A stretch of 64,000 nt of DNA, taken from the NCBI GenBank assembly GCA_017545165.1, contig JAFWQQ010000039.1:28891-92890 (forward strand), given 5' to 3'. The notes beneath the pieces were generated by a model. It was not told where the DNA came from and made no database searches. It saw nothing but the letters and a program-made list of their open reading frames with translations. Source of the DNA: Oscillospiraceae bacterium. Its GTDB lineage: Bacteria; Bacillota; Clostridia; Oscillospirales; Oscillospiraceae. Of the stretch, positions 53,253 to 60,770 are shown piece by piece; positions within the stretch are counted from its first letter, which is position 1; the number at the start of each line of letters is the position of its first letter. The position numbers were made by a program, and so were the translations under genes.

Positions 53253-55454
53253 TTATTCTGTTTCCCTTCCGTCTCCTGCAATTCCGAATTCCGAATCTCG
53301 AATTCCGAATTCCTCGTCCAGCTTGACCCGAAACGAGATCCTCCTCGCGGTCTTCATGCTGTCGAACTGAATCACATAGGCTCCCTTGTCCCGGTCGATC
53401 TCCACGACGGTGCCGGAACCCAGGATCTCGTGCCGCACTCGGCTCCCCGGGGTGAAACGCTCCTTTGCCGCCTCCTCCGGCATGAACTTTTCGCTGGCGG
53501 CAATGTAGTCCCGTGCGTCCCGGATCAGCCCCTCCCTGGGCGGCGCCGTGAAGGCCAGCAGCTCCTGATCGATGTCCAGCAAAAAGCGGGAGGGATAGCG
53601 GGGCGAGGCGTCCAGGTTCCGTCCCTCCGCCTCGGAGAGGAAGAGCTCCTTTTCCGCCCGGGTCACGGCCACGAAGGCCAGGCGCCGCTCCTCCTCCATC
53701 CCCGGCAGGGTGCTGGTGCGGCCCGAGGGGAAGATTCCCTCGTTCATGCCCATGAGAAACACATAGGGGAATTCCAGGCCCTTGGCGGCGTGAACCGTCA
53801 TAAGCTTCACCTTGTCTCCCCCGTCCTCGGCGTCAGCGTTGGTGAAGAGGGCCACGTGGCTCAGATAGTGCTCCAGAGCCGCCTCCTCGCCGCAGCCGGT
53901 CTCGTATTCATAGACGGACTGCTTCAGCTCCGCCAGGTTGTCCAGTCTCTCCTGGCTGCCCTCGGTGCGGAGCATCCGCTCGTAACCGCTCTTGTCCAGG
54001 AGATCGCTCAAAAGCTCCGAGATGGGCCGGTCGACGTAGCTCTGGGCAAAGCCTTCAATGAGGCTGATGAACTTCTGGGCTCCCGTCCCCTTGAAGAGCT
54101 CATCGTCCAGGCTGCGGCAGAGGGCCTGATACAGGCTGCAGCTCTCCCGCTCGGCCCGCTCCCGCAGGAATGCCATTCGCCGCTGGCCCAGGTTCCTCCT
54201 GGGGACGTTGGCGATGCGGGCAAAGGACAGATCGTCCTTGTAGGCGATCATCCGCAGATAGCTCAGGGCGTCCTTGATCTCCCGCCGGCCGAAGAAGGGC
54301 ACCCCGCTGTAGAGCACATAGGGGACCTTCCGCCTGCGCAGCACTTCCTCCAGCTTGTTGGTGAGATAGTGGGCCCGGTAGAGCACCGTCATCTCCCGGA
54401 AGGGTACGCCCGCGTCGTGCTTCTCCCAGATCTGGAAGGCGATCTGCTCCGCCTCCGCCTCGCTGTTGGGCGCGTGGTGGCAGAGGGGCAGGGGCCCGTC
54501 CGGCAGGGTGGGGACCAGATCCTTCTTGATCCTGGTCCGGTTCTTGTCGATGAGGGAGTTGGCCGCCGCCAGGATCTGGGGCGTGGAGCGGTAGTTTTCC
54601 ATCATCAGGATGGTTTTTGTTCCGGGAAATTCCCGGTCAAAGTCCAGCAGAAAGCGGACGTCCGCCCCCCGCCAGCTGTAGATGGTCTGGTCCGGGTCCC
54701 CAACGATGAAGAGGTTTTTGTGGTAGCCGCAGAGGGCCTTCATCAGCCGGTACTGGGGCGGGTCGATGTCCTGGAACTCGTCGATCATGATGTATTCCAG
54801 GCGCTGCTGCCACTTCAGGCGGATCTCCTCGTTCTGCTCAAAGATGTACAGCGTCACGAAGATCAGGTCGTTGTAGTCCAGGCCGAAGCACTTCTTCTCC
54901 TGGTAGAGGTAGCCGTAGAAGATGATATCGTCCACGCTTTTTGCCTGCAGATACTTCTCCCGCAGTTCCTCCAGGGACATGCCGATCAGGTCCTTGTAAT
55001 AGTCCGGTTTTTTGATCCCCTTCTGGATCTCGATCATGTCCCGGGCCTGGGCAAAGGTCTTGTCCCGCAGGCTCAGGCCCCGCTCGTCGTAGATGATCTG
55101 GAGCATGGCGTCGATATCCGAGTTGTCCAGCACCAGAAAGCTCCGGGGATACTGCACTGCGTAGCTGTCCTCCTGCAGGACGCTGACGCAGAAGCCGTGG
55201 AAGGTGTTGATATAGCCGGTGTCGTTGTCCCCGGTCAGGTTGTGGATCCGCTGGCGCATCTCGTTGGCGGCCTTGTTGGTGAAGGTGACGCAGAGGATGT
55301 TCCCCGGCAGGATCCCCATGTCGTTGACCAGATACGCAAAGCGATGGCTCAGGGCCCGGGTCTTGCCGGAGCCCGCCCCGGCGATGACGCGGACATAGCC
55401 CTCGGTTGTGGTCACCGCCTCTTGCTGGGCCTTGTTCAGTTGCCGCAGATCCAT
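53253..55454 (-). CDS. pcrA: UvrD/PcrA-type ATP-dependent DNA helicase
   Basis: 733 residues. SF1A helicase motifs in order: Q motif LNKAQQEAVTTTEG, Walker A GAGSGKT, CVTFTNKAANEMR, Walker B MIDEFQDIDPPQ, GDPDQTIYSWRGAD, MENYRSTPQI, MTVHAAKGLEFPYVFLMG, VAVTRAEKEL. A C-terminal Tudor-like segment (GSRVRHEILGSGTVVEIDRD) is PcrA-like. The last 17 residues (EEFGIRDSEFGIAGD onward) are encoded by a GAATTC-rich repeat and are not part of the fold. Unwinds DNA in repair and replication restart. Confidence 0.93.
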   Translation of the reverse strand: MDLRQLNKAQQEAVTTTEGYVRVIAGAGSGKTRALSHRFAYLVNDMGILPGNILCVTFTNKAANEMRQRIHNLTGDNDTGYINTFHGFCVSVLQEDSYAVQYPRSFLVLDNSDIDAMLQIIYDERGLSLRDKTFAQARDMIEIQKGIKKPDYYKDLIGMSLEELREKYLQAKSVDDIIFYGYLYQEKKCFGLDYNDLIFVTLYIFEQNEEIRLKWQQRLEYIMIDEFQDIDPPQYRLMKALCGYHKNLFIVGDPDQTIYSWRGADVRFLLDFDREFPGTKTILMMENYRSTPQILAAANSLIDKNRTRIKKDLVPTLPDGPLPLCHHAPNSEAEAEQIAFQIWEKHDAGVPFREMTVLYRAHYLTNKLEEVLRRRKVPYVLYSGVPFFGRREIKDALSYLRMIAYKDDLSFARIANVPRRNLGQRRMAFLRERAERESCSLYQALCRSLDDELFKGTGAQKFISLIEGFAQSYVDRPISELLSDLLDKSGYERMLRTEGSQERLDNLAELKQSVYEYETGCGEEAALEHYLSHVALFTNADAEDGGDKVKLMTVHAAKGLEFPYVFLMGMNEGIFPSGRTSTLPGMEEERRLAFVAVTRAEKELFLSEAEGRNLDASPRYPSRFLLDIDQELLAFTAPPREGLIRDARDYIAASEKFMPEEAAKERFTPGSRVRHEILGSGTVVEIDRDKGAYVIQFDSMKTARRISFRVKLDEEFGIRDSEFGIAGDGRETE
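53281..53313. repeat. GAATTC-rich short repeat at the pcrA 3' end
   Basis: ATTCCGAATTCCGAAT, CTCG, AATTCCGAATTCC. It encodes the tail of PcrA and is the sister of the repeat at 11135-11164. Confidence 0.7.
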
Positions 55455-55492
55455 GGTCTTCGCCTCGCTTCTCCGTCAGATTGTTCGCCTCT

Positions 55493-55521
55493 ATCCTACC
55501 ACGCCGCCCCGCTTTCCGCAA
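55493..55521 (-). promoter_or_regulatory. pcrA promoter
   Basis: Minus strand TTGCGG (55521-55516), 17 bp, TAGGAT (55498-55493), 39 bp before the start codon. Confidence 0.5.
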
Positions 55522-55559
55522 GAGAGAATCCGGCGGCCCGGGCCCGGGGCCGGTCCCTC

Positions 55560-55815
55560 AAACGGCCCCCCTGTTATTCTGAGGAGCGCAGCGGCGAAGA
55601 GTTCCTTTCTGCCTTCCGGAACCGGAGGACGAGATCCTGCAATGACGCTCGACATGACATCGTAAGAGCGGCCTTTGGTCGTCCGCCATTGCCTTCCCCT
55701 TGAGGGGAAGGTGTCGCGGCGCGTTCCCCGCAAGCGCCGTGACGGATGAGGTGTCCTCCGCCCCGTCCGTCCCGCGCCCGTAGCGCCGAGCATCGCTCGG
55801 CGGCCCCGTCCCCGA
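55560..55815. repeat. Intergenic repeats between pcrA and the sigma factor gene
   Basis: The gap 55455-55922 carries, after the pcrA promoter, a CTGTTATTCTGAGGAGCGCA element (about 55571-55655) and a block of the hairpin family: CCTTCCCC-TTGA-GGGGAAGG, then GCCGAGC-ATC-GCTCGGC near 55783-55800. No gene was recognised. A TATACT (about 55841) could be the -10 of the sigma gene, without a clear -35. Confidence 0.65.
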
Positions 55816-55922
55816 AAACCGCCTCTTGCACGACTGTGATATACTGAAAACGAAAGTTTTTGTAGATTCCCGTGAAAGATCTCCCACGGCTTTTGCGAGT
55901 AGAAGGGTAAGGCGGAAAGGAT

Positions 55923-56489
55923 GTGACCCTTTTGGACGATAGCGCGATCATCGACCTGTTTTTTGAGCGCTCGGAACAGGCCATCGACGAACTGGACAAG
56001 AAGCACGGCAAGGCAGTGCGCAAGACGGCTTCCAACCTCCTGCACGACCGGCAGGACGCAGAGGAATGCGCCAACGACGCCTACCTGGCCGTCTGGAACA
56101 GCATCCCGCCCCAGAGGCCCAATCCCCTGGTCGTCTTTGTCTGCAGGATCGTCCGGAATCTGGCGATCTCCCGCCTGCGGAGGGAGACGGCCCAAAAGCG
56201 GGGCAGCGGTCTGGACTTGGTGCTGGACGAGCTGGAGGAATTCCTTCCTTCCGCTCAGAATGTTGAGGCGGATCTGGAGGCCAAGGAGTTGGTCGAGCGG
56301 GTGAACCGTTTCCTCGCCACTCTCCCCTATGATGACCGTTATTTCTTCGTCCGGCGCTACTTCTTCGCCGACGCCGTGAATGACATCGCCGCTGCCGCTG
56401 GGCAGAAGGAGAGCCGCGTCTCCCTTCGTCTCTTCCGCCTGCGCGAAAAACTCAAGAAAACACTGGAAAAGGAGGGCTTGCTGGTATGA
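55923..56489 (+). CDS. ECF-type RNA polymerase sigma factor
   Basis: 188 residues. Region 2: SEQAIDELDKKHGKAVRK, HDRQDAEECANDAYLAVWNS, PNPLVVFVCRIVRNLAISRL. Region 4: LPYDDRYFFVRRYFFADAVN then DIAAAAGQKESRVSLRLFRLREKLK, a clear HTH. The GTG at 55923 is very close to AAAGGA; a TTG at 55932-55934 (LDDSAIIDLF) has better spacing and may be the true start. It is coupled by a 4-bp overlap to the next gene, its probable anti-sigma factor, whose regulon is not visible here. Confidence 0.85.
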   Translation: MTLLDDSAIIDLFFERSEQAIDELDKKHGKAVRKTASNLLHDRQDAEECANDAYLAVWNSIPPQRPNPLVVFVCRIVRNLAISRLRRETAQKRGSGLDLVLDELEEFLPSAQNVEADLEAKELVERVNRFLATLPYDDRYFFVRRYFFADAVNDIAAAAGQKESRVSLRLFRLREKLKKTLEKEGLLV

Positions 56490-57325
56490 AACGGGAAGAA
56501 GCCTTTGAGGCTCTGAGCGGCCTGGACGACGCCTGGATCGCCGAAGCGATCCGCTATGCTCCCGCGGAGTCGGCGCGTCCCCCGGAAAGGATCGCACACA
56601 TGAAAAAACGCATGATCACCCTTGCTCTCGCCGCTGTTCTTATCCTGGCCCTGAGCGTCACCGCCTACGCGGCCATCAGCGCCATGTCCCACCGGGTCCC
56701 CGACCCGGAGGAGACCTTCCGTGTCACCTGGGAAGAAAACCCCAGCGGCTACATCGAATGGAGCGACGCCAAGCTCGTTGTGACCTTCCCCGACACGGCA
56801 GAGAGCCGGGAGATCGAATTCCGCCCCGGCTGGCTGCCGGAGGAGATGGCCTCCCTGCAGACGGATACCTGGCAGCAGCGCCTGACCGCCGAACAGTTGA
56901 CGGACAATGGCGGTCCCAAGGACACAGCCGTCCCGGCCTACAGCGGCATGGTCAATCCCCTGCTGATCGACGTCTACGCCACCTCCCAGTTCAATGAGGG
57001 CGGCGCCATGCTGCTGCTCTACTACACGCCGGAGGAGATCACGGAGGAGCACTGGGACGAGCTGAACGTGGATGTGCTGCGCTTCCACTGCACCCAGCAT
57101 TTTGACGCCATGCCGAAGTACAACATGCCGGAGCGGACCCTTCAGCAGGATATCCTCATTCTGGAAAACGCCGAGGCCGGCTGGATCCTCTGCATCCGGG
57201 GCGAGATCGGCATGGACCAGCTGATCCGCGTCGCAAAGAATCTGGAGATCCGGGAGACGGGTAAGGTCCTGACCTACGCGGATTTCGAGGACCACTATCT
57301 GTTCATGGACGGCGGCGTCGGCTGA
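56486..57325 (+). CDS. Membrane anti-sigma-type protein with DUF4367-like C-terminus
   Basis: 279 residues. Short cytoplasmic N-terminus (about 1-40), one membrane helix at about 41-63 (MITLALAAVLILALSVTAYAAI), and an extracellular domain of about 210 residues (FRPGWLPEEMASLQTD, MLLLYYTPEEITEEHWDELN, GWILCIRGEIGMDQLIRVAK), typical of DUF4367 sensors. ATGA overlap with the ECF sigma gene supports an anti-sigma role; no zinc-binding motif is visible. Confidence 0.8.
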   Translation: MKREEAFEALSGLDDAWIAEAIRYAPAESARPPERIAHMKKRMITLALAAVLILALSVTAYAAISAMSHRVPDPEETFRVTWEENPSGYIEWSDAKLVVTFPDTAESREIEFRPGWLPEEMASLQTDTWQQRLTAEQLTDNGGPKDTAVPAYSGMVNPLLIDVYATSQFNEGGAMLLLYYTPEEITEEHWDELNVDVLRFHCTQHFDAMPKYNMPERTLQQDILILENAEAGWILCIRGEIGMDQLIRVAKNLEIRETGKVLTYADFEDHYLFMDGGVG

Positions 57326-57371
57326 CGCGGTTTCGCGTTCTGAACGCTATGTTGCCAACATCTCTATCGTC

Positions 57372-57468
57372 TGAGAGCACCCGCGACCGCGGGTGCTCTC
57401 AAGCTGTCGACAAAGTGTCGACAGCTTGAAAGCAAAAATGGAAACTTCCGAAAAAGTTCCCATTTTTG
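57372..57468 (+). terminator. Three consecutive hairpins after the sigma/anti-sigma pair
   Basis: TGAGAGCACCCGCG-AC-CGCGGGTGCTCTCA (57372-57401), AAGCTGTCGACA-AAG-TGTCGACAGCTT (57401-57427, extendable by two pairs), and CAAAAATGGAAACTT with AAGTTCCCATTTTTG (57433-57468, one mismatch, T run in the stem). The last is a likely terminator. The first stem recurs in part at 57583-57602. Confidence 0.65.
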
Positions 57469-57582
57469 TATGATTGAACGTGAAGGGGGGGCATACCATG
57501 TTTCTCTTGACAATACCCTCTCCCCTTCACAATCCCCCCATGCGTGTCGATACGCTGCCTTGGGGCTTTGTCTACACCTTGC

Positions 57583-57608
57583 GCACCCGCGACAGCGGGT
57601 GCTCTTTT
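57583..57608 (+). terminator. Hairpin with T run upstream of the THEP1-like gene
   Basis: GCACCCGC-GACA-GCGGGTGC followed by TCTTTTTG. Same stem core as at 57377-57397. It ends the gap 57326-57708 in which no gene was seen. Confidence 0.65.
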
Positions 57609-57651
57609 TGTCTCAACACGCAGCACGCTTCCTCGACAAGACGGACCAGCG

Positions 57652-57680
57652 TTTACAAATTCAGTCTCATAGCGTATAAT
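57652..57680 (+). promoter_or_regulatory. Promoter of the THEP1-sfsA operon
   Basis: TTTACA (57652-57657), 17 bp, TATAAT (57675-57680). It rules out the ATG at 57682, which would lie at the -10/transcription start. Confidence 0.8.
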
Positions 57681-57708
57681 CATGGCAGAAAAAGAAAGGA
57701 ACACCATC

Positions 57709-58293
57709 ATGGAAAAGCACTTGTTTCTCACGGGACCGCTTGGCTGCGGCAAGAGCCAGGCCCTCCGCTCCGCCCTGGGACCGGCCATCCTCGGTGCCGG
57801 CGGCTTCGTCACGGAGATTGAGCGACGCTCTGACGGCTCCCTGCTGCGCTGCTCCCTGCTGCCCGCGGCTGCCGCCGGCGGCGCGGAGGGCTTTGCTGCG
57901 CACCCCTACCTGGATCTGTCCGGCCCCTCCCCTGTCCACGACAACGAGGTCTTTCGCGGCGAGGGCGTTCGCCTGCTGCGGGAAGCGGCCTGGTATCCCT
58001 TCGCGGTGCTGGACGGCCTCGGCGGCTTTGAGCTGCTGATCCCCCAGTTCCGCGCCGCGCTGACGGAGCTGCTGAACGCGGAGCTGCCCCTGGTGGGCGT
58101 GCTGATGGACCGGAAAGAGGCGGAGGCCCTCTGCCGCCGCCTGGGCCTCAGCGAACGGGTGGAGGCGAACATCGCCCAGCTCTGGAAGGCCCTGCAGGCG
58201 GACCCGGACACCAGGATCGCCGACTTGGGCGGCCTGCACCGGAAGAAGAGCCTTCGTGTTTTGGAGCAGTGGATCGAGGAATACCCCCGATGA
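57709..58293 (+). CDS. THEP1-like nucleoside-triphosphatase (NTPase_1 family)
   Basis: 194 residues from the ATG at 57709-57711, which follows AAAGGA and lies after the -10 box. P-loop LTGPLGCGKSQALRSAL at the N-terminus and a conserved GGFVTEIERR. The Walker B segment is FAVLDGLGGFELLIPQFRAAL where family members usually read VDEIGxMEL, so the catalytic Glu is replaced. It would bind NTP and may hydrolyse it slowly or serve another role. Coupled to sfsA by ATGA. Confidence 0.75.
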   Translation: MEKHLFLTGPLGCGKSQALRSALGPAILGAGGFVTEIERRSDGSLLRCSLLPAAAAGGAEGFAAHPYLDLSGPSPVHDNEVFRGEGVRLLREAAWYPFAVLDGLGGFELLIPQFRAALTELLNAELPLVGVLMDRKEAEALCRRLGLSERVEANIAQLWKALQADPDTRIADLGGLHRKKSLRVLEQWIEEYPR

Positions 58294-58976
58294 AGTACGA
58301 GCATATCCGCAAAGCCGTCTTTCTCCGCCGTCCCAACCGCTTTATCGCCCACATCGATCTGGATGGCGCGGAAACCGTCTGCCATGTGAAAAACACCGGC
58401 CGCTGCCGGGAGCTGCTGGTCCCCGGGGCGGAGGTCTATATCCAACGGGCATCTAATCCTCAGCGGAAAACCGCCTGGGACCTGATCGCGGTACAAAAGG
58501 GAGAGCGGCTCATCAACATGGACGCCGCCGCTCCCAACGCCGTTTTCGGCGAGTGGCTGCGAGCAGGCGGGCCCGGCTTCGTGCCGGAGCTGCTGCGCCC
58601 CGAGTGCGTCCATGGGGGCTCCCGCTTCGACTTCTATCTGGAACACCGGGGCCGCCGCATTTTCGCGGAGGTCAAGGGCGTGACTCTGGAGGAGGACGGC
58701 GTGGTCCGATTTCCGGATGCCCCGACGGAGCGGGGCGCAAAGCACATTCGAGGGCTCCGCGCCTGCCTCTCTGAGGGCTATGAGGCCTGGGCGGTGTTTG
58801 TGATCCAGATGAAGGACGTGCAGCACTTTGAGCCCAACCGGAAAACGGATCCGGCCTTTGCCGAGGCTCTCACCGCCGCTGCGGAAGCCGGCGTGAAGAT
58901 CCTCGCCCTGGACTGTTCCGTCACCCCGGACAGTCTCGCCCTCGCCGATCCCGTCCCTGTAAGGCTGACGAAATGA
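58290..58976 (+). CDS. sfsA: SfsA-family DNA/RNA nuclease-like protein
   Basis: 228 residues from the ATG at 58290-58292 (MKYEHIRKAVFLRRPNRFIA). SfsA motifs: CHVKNTGRCRELLVPGAEV, SRFDFYLEHRGRRIFAEVKG with the PD-(D/E)xK-like Glu-Val-Lys, FPDAPTERGAKHIRGL. First described as a sugar fermentation stimulation factor, the family is now seen as DNA-binding or nuclease-like. Overlaps the THEP1-like gene by 4 bp. Confidence 0.92.
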   Translation: MKYEHIRKAVFLRRPNRFIAHIDLDGAETVCHVKNTGRCRELLVPGAEVYIQRASNPQRKTAWDLIAVQKGERLINMDAAAPNAVFGEWLRAGGPGFVPELLRPECVHGGSRFDFYLEHRGRRIFAEVKGVTLEEDGVVRFPDAPTERGAKHIRGLRACLSEGYEAWAVFVIQMKDVQHFEPNRKTDPAFAEALTAAAEAGVKILALDCSVTPDSLALADPVPVRLTK

Positions 58977-59040
58977 AGACGCTTCGCTAATGAAGGAATT
59001 ATGGTATCGGCTTCGCCGATGGATTGATAATCCCCTATTC

Positions 59041-59215
59041 CCCAGTGTGCGCACTGGGGACTTCCCCCGAAGGGGGAAGCAAGGCCGCCTCCTGGCTCCC
59101 CCACATGAGAAGCAAGGCCGCCTCCTGGCTCCCCACATGAGAAGCAAGGCCGCCTCTTGCCTCCCCCTCCGGGGGAGGTGGCTGAGCCGCCTGCGGCGAG
59201 GCCGGAAGGGGTCTT
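59041..59215. repeat. Hairpins and 33-bp direct repeats after sfsA
   Basis: Gap 58977-59350. CCCAGTG-TGCG-CACTGGG (59041-59058) and TTCCCCC-GAA-GGGGGAA (59062-59078) are followed by AGCAAGGCCGCCTCCTGGCT-type units at 59078-59110 and 59111-59142 and a partial third at 59143. Further related hairpins end the block. No gene was recognised. Confidence 0.75.
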
Positions 59216-59261
59216 CATTCCTTCATTCCTTCATTCCTTCATTCCTTCATTCCTTCATTCC
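59214..59261. repeat. Six exact copies of the octamer TTCATTCC
   Basis: 48 bp of perfect tandem 8-mers, ending 25 bp before the -35 of the CsoR-type gene. Prone to copy-number change by slippage. Confidence 0.9.
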
Positions 59262-59286
59262 CCTGCCCCCTATCCCCCCGGGGGGC

Positions 59287-59316
59287 TTGCAAATCACGGG
59301 TAAAAGCGCGTATAAT
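59287..59316 (+). promoter_or_regulatory. CsoR-type gene promoter
   Basis: TTGCAA (59287-59292), 18 bp, TATAAT (59311-59316), 34 bp before the ATG. Confidence 0.7.
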
Positions 59317-59350
59317 ATTATGAAACATTCAGATAGAAAGCGTGAGCAGC

Positions 59351-59710
59351 ATGCACGAACACGAAAAAGAAGAAGTTTACTTTCACGACCATGGGGACGG
59401 CCAGGTCCACAGCCATCCCGTAGAGCATGACCACGACCATTGCCATGACCACGGTCACGCCCACGTCCACACCCAGACCAAAGCCGTGCTGAACCGGCTC
59501 TCCCGGGCCATCGGCCACCTGGAGTCCGTCAAGCGCATGGTGGAGGACGGGCGGGACTGCACGGAGGTGCTGGTGCAGCTGGCCGCGGTGCGCTCCGCTC
59601 TCAGCAGCACCGCCAAGGTGATCTTGAAGGACCACCTGGAGCACTGCGTGGCCGACGCCCATGACGCCGACCTCCAGGCCCTCAACGAGGCCATCGACAA
59701 GTTCATGTAA
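59351..59710 (+). CDS. CsoR/RcnR-family metal-sensing repressor with a His-rich N-terminal extension
   Basis: 119 residues from the ATG at 59351 (an upstream GTG at 59342 is possible). Residues about 1-42 contain about 14 His (HEHEKEEVYFHDHGDG, HSHPVEHDHDHCHDHGHAHVH). The four-helix CsoR domain follows: LSRAIGHLESVKRMVEDGRD, CTEVLVQLAAVRSAL, then ILKDHLEHCV, giving the Cys, His and Cys metal ligands. The family represses metal exporters in response to Cu(I), Ni(II) or Co(II). No exporter gene is adjacent, so the target is elsewhere or the sensor is autoregulated. The His tail could bind or buffer metal. Confidence 0.88.
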   Translation: MHEHEKEEVYFHDHGDGQVHSHPVEHDHDHCHDHGHAHVHTQTKAVLNRLSRAIGHLESVKRMVEDGRDCTEVLVQLAAVRSALSSTAKVILKDHLEHCVADAHDADLQALNEAIDKFM

Positions 59711-59724
59711 TTTCGTGCTGCCCA

Positions 59725-59768
59725 TAGACGCAAGAGCCGCCGGACAAAGTCCGGCGGCTCTCTGCGTC
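59725..59768. terminator. Bidirectional terminator between csoR-type and mscS genes
   Basis: AGACGCAAGAGCCGCCGGAC and GTCCGGCGGCTCTCTGCGTCT pair nearly perfectly around AAA, then ATTCTTTTC. Confidence 0.85.
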
Positions 59769-59806
59769 TATTCTTTTCTCAAAACTCAAAACTGAACTCG
59801 AAAAAT

Positions 59807-60739
59807 TCAGTCTCCCCTGTGGACGACCACCTGGGGGAAGGGAATCTCCACGCCGTAGTCATCGAAGAGGTTCTTCAGGTCCCGGGCCAGCATGCGCTGG
59901 GCGGCGAAGATGTTCTCCTCGGTGACGTCCACGGCAAATTTCAGGTTCACGCCGCTGTCGGCCAGCTCTTCCACACCCAGGTAGCGGGGCACGGTCAGAT
60001 ACAGGTCGGGGTGCTCCGCTTTCAGGGCGGGAAGCCTATCCTGCAGGAGCATCTCCAGCTTCCGCAGATCCGTGCTGTAGGCCACAGCCACCAGCACCAG
60101 AGCCACGGAGTTGTTGCGGGAGCGGTTCTGGAAGTTACGGATGTCGGAATTGTTGACCACCTTCAGGTTGCCGCCGGCGTCCTCGATGACGGTGGTGCGC
60201 ACGCCGATGTTTCGCACGGTTCCCCGGAAATCATCCAGGATGATGATGTCCCCTACGCTGTACTGGTTCTCGAAGATGATGAAGGCGCCGGTGATGATGT
60301 CCTCGATGAGACTCTGGGCGCCGAAGCCCAGGATCAGGCCCACGATGCCCACACCGGCCAGTACGGCGGTGGCGTTGACGCCCAGGATGCTCAGGCCCCA
60401 GACCACAGCGATGATCACCGCGATATACTTCAGCAGACCGGAGACCAGGTTGACGACGGTCTGGGTCCTCCCGCCCTTTCTGGCCAGAGCGCCAAGGATC
60501 AGCTTCACGAGCTTGTAAACCAGCCAAACAATGGCCAGGGCCAGCACCAGGGTGAGCAGCTGAGCAACGGTGGTATGGGCGTCGCTCTGGATGAGGAAGG
60601 TCTTCTTCTCCGTCTCCATCAGGGCGGTTTTCAGCTCCTCCGGCAGGGGCAGCCAGTTGGGATTCGCCAGCAGAAGGGCCAGGATTGCCACCAGGACGAT
60701 ACCGAGAAAGGTCTTGGCTTTTCTTTTCTTTTTCTTCAT
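59807..60739 (-). CDS. MscS-family mechanosensitive channel
   Basis: 310 residues. Three hydrophobic segments (about 10-27, 58-85, 98-120), then the pore helix and MscS core: GVGIVGLILGFGAQSLIEDI (Gly/Ala-rich pore lining), GAFIIFENQYSVGDII, GTVRNIGVRTTVIED, and IRNFQNRSRNN. It opens on membrane tension. Start ATG after AAGGAGGATGAAAC. Only 31 bp separate it from the upstream large gene, so they may be cotranscribed. Confidence 0.9.
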   Translation of the reverse strand: MKKKKRKAKTFLGIVLVAILALLLANPNWLPLPEELKTALMETEKKTFLIQSDAHTTVAQLLTLVLALAIVWLVYKLVKLILGALARKGGRTQTVVNLVSGLLKYIAVIIAVVWGLSILGVNATAVLAGVGIVGLILGFGAQSLIEDIITGAFIIFENQYSVGDIIILDDFRGTVRNIGVRTTVIEDAGGNLKVVNNSDIRNFQNRSRNNSVALVLVAVAYSTDLRKLEMLLQDRLPALKAEHPDLYLTVPRYLGVEELADSGVNLKFAVDVTEENIFAAQRMLARDLKNLFDDYGVEIPFPQVVVHRGD

Positions 60740-60770
60740 GTTTCATCCTCCTTCAGGTCAGACACGGCCG

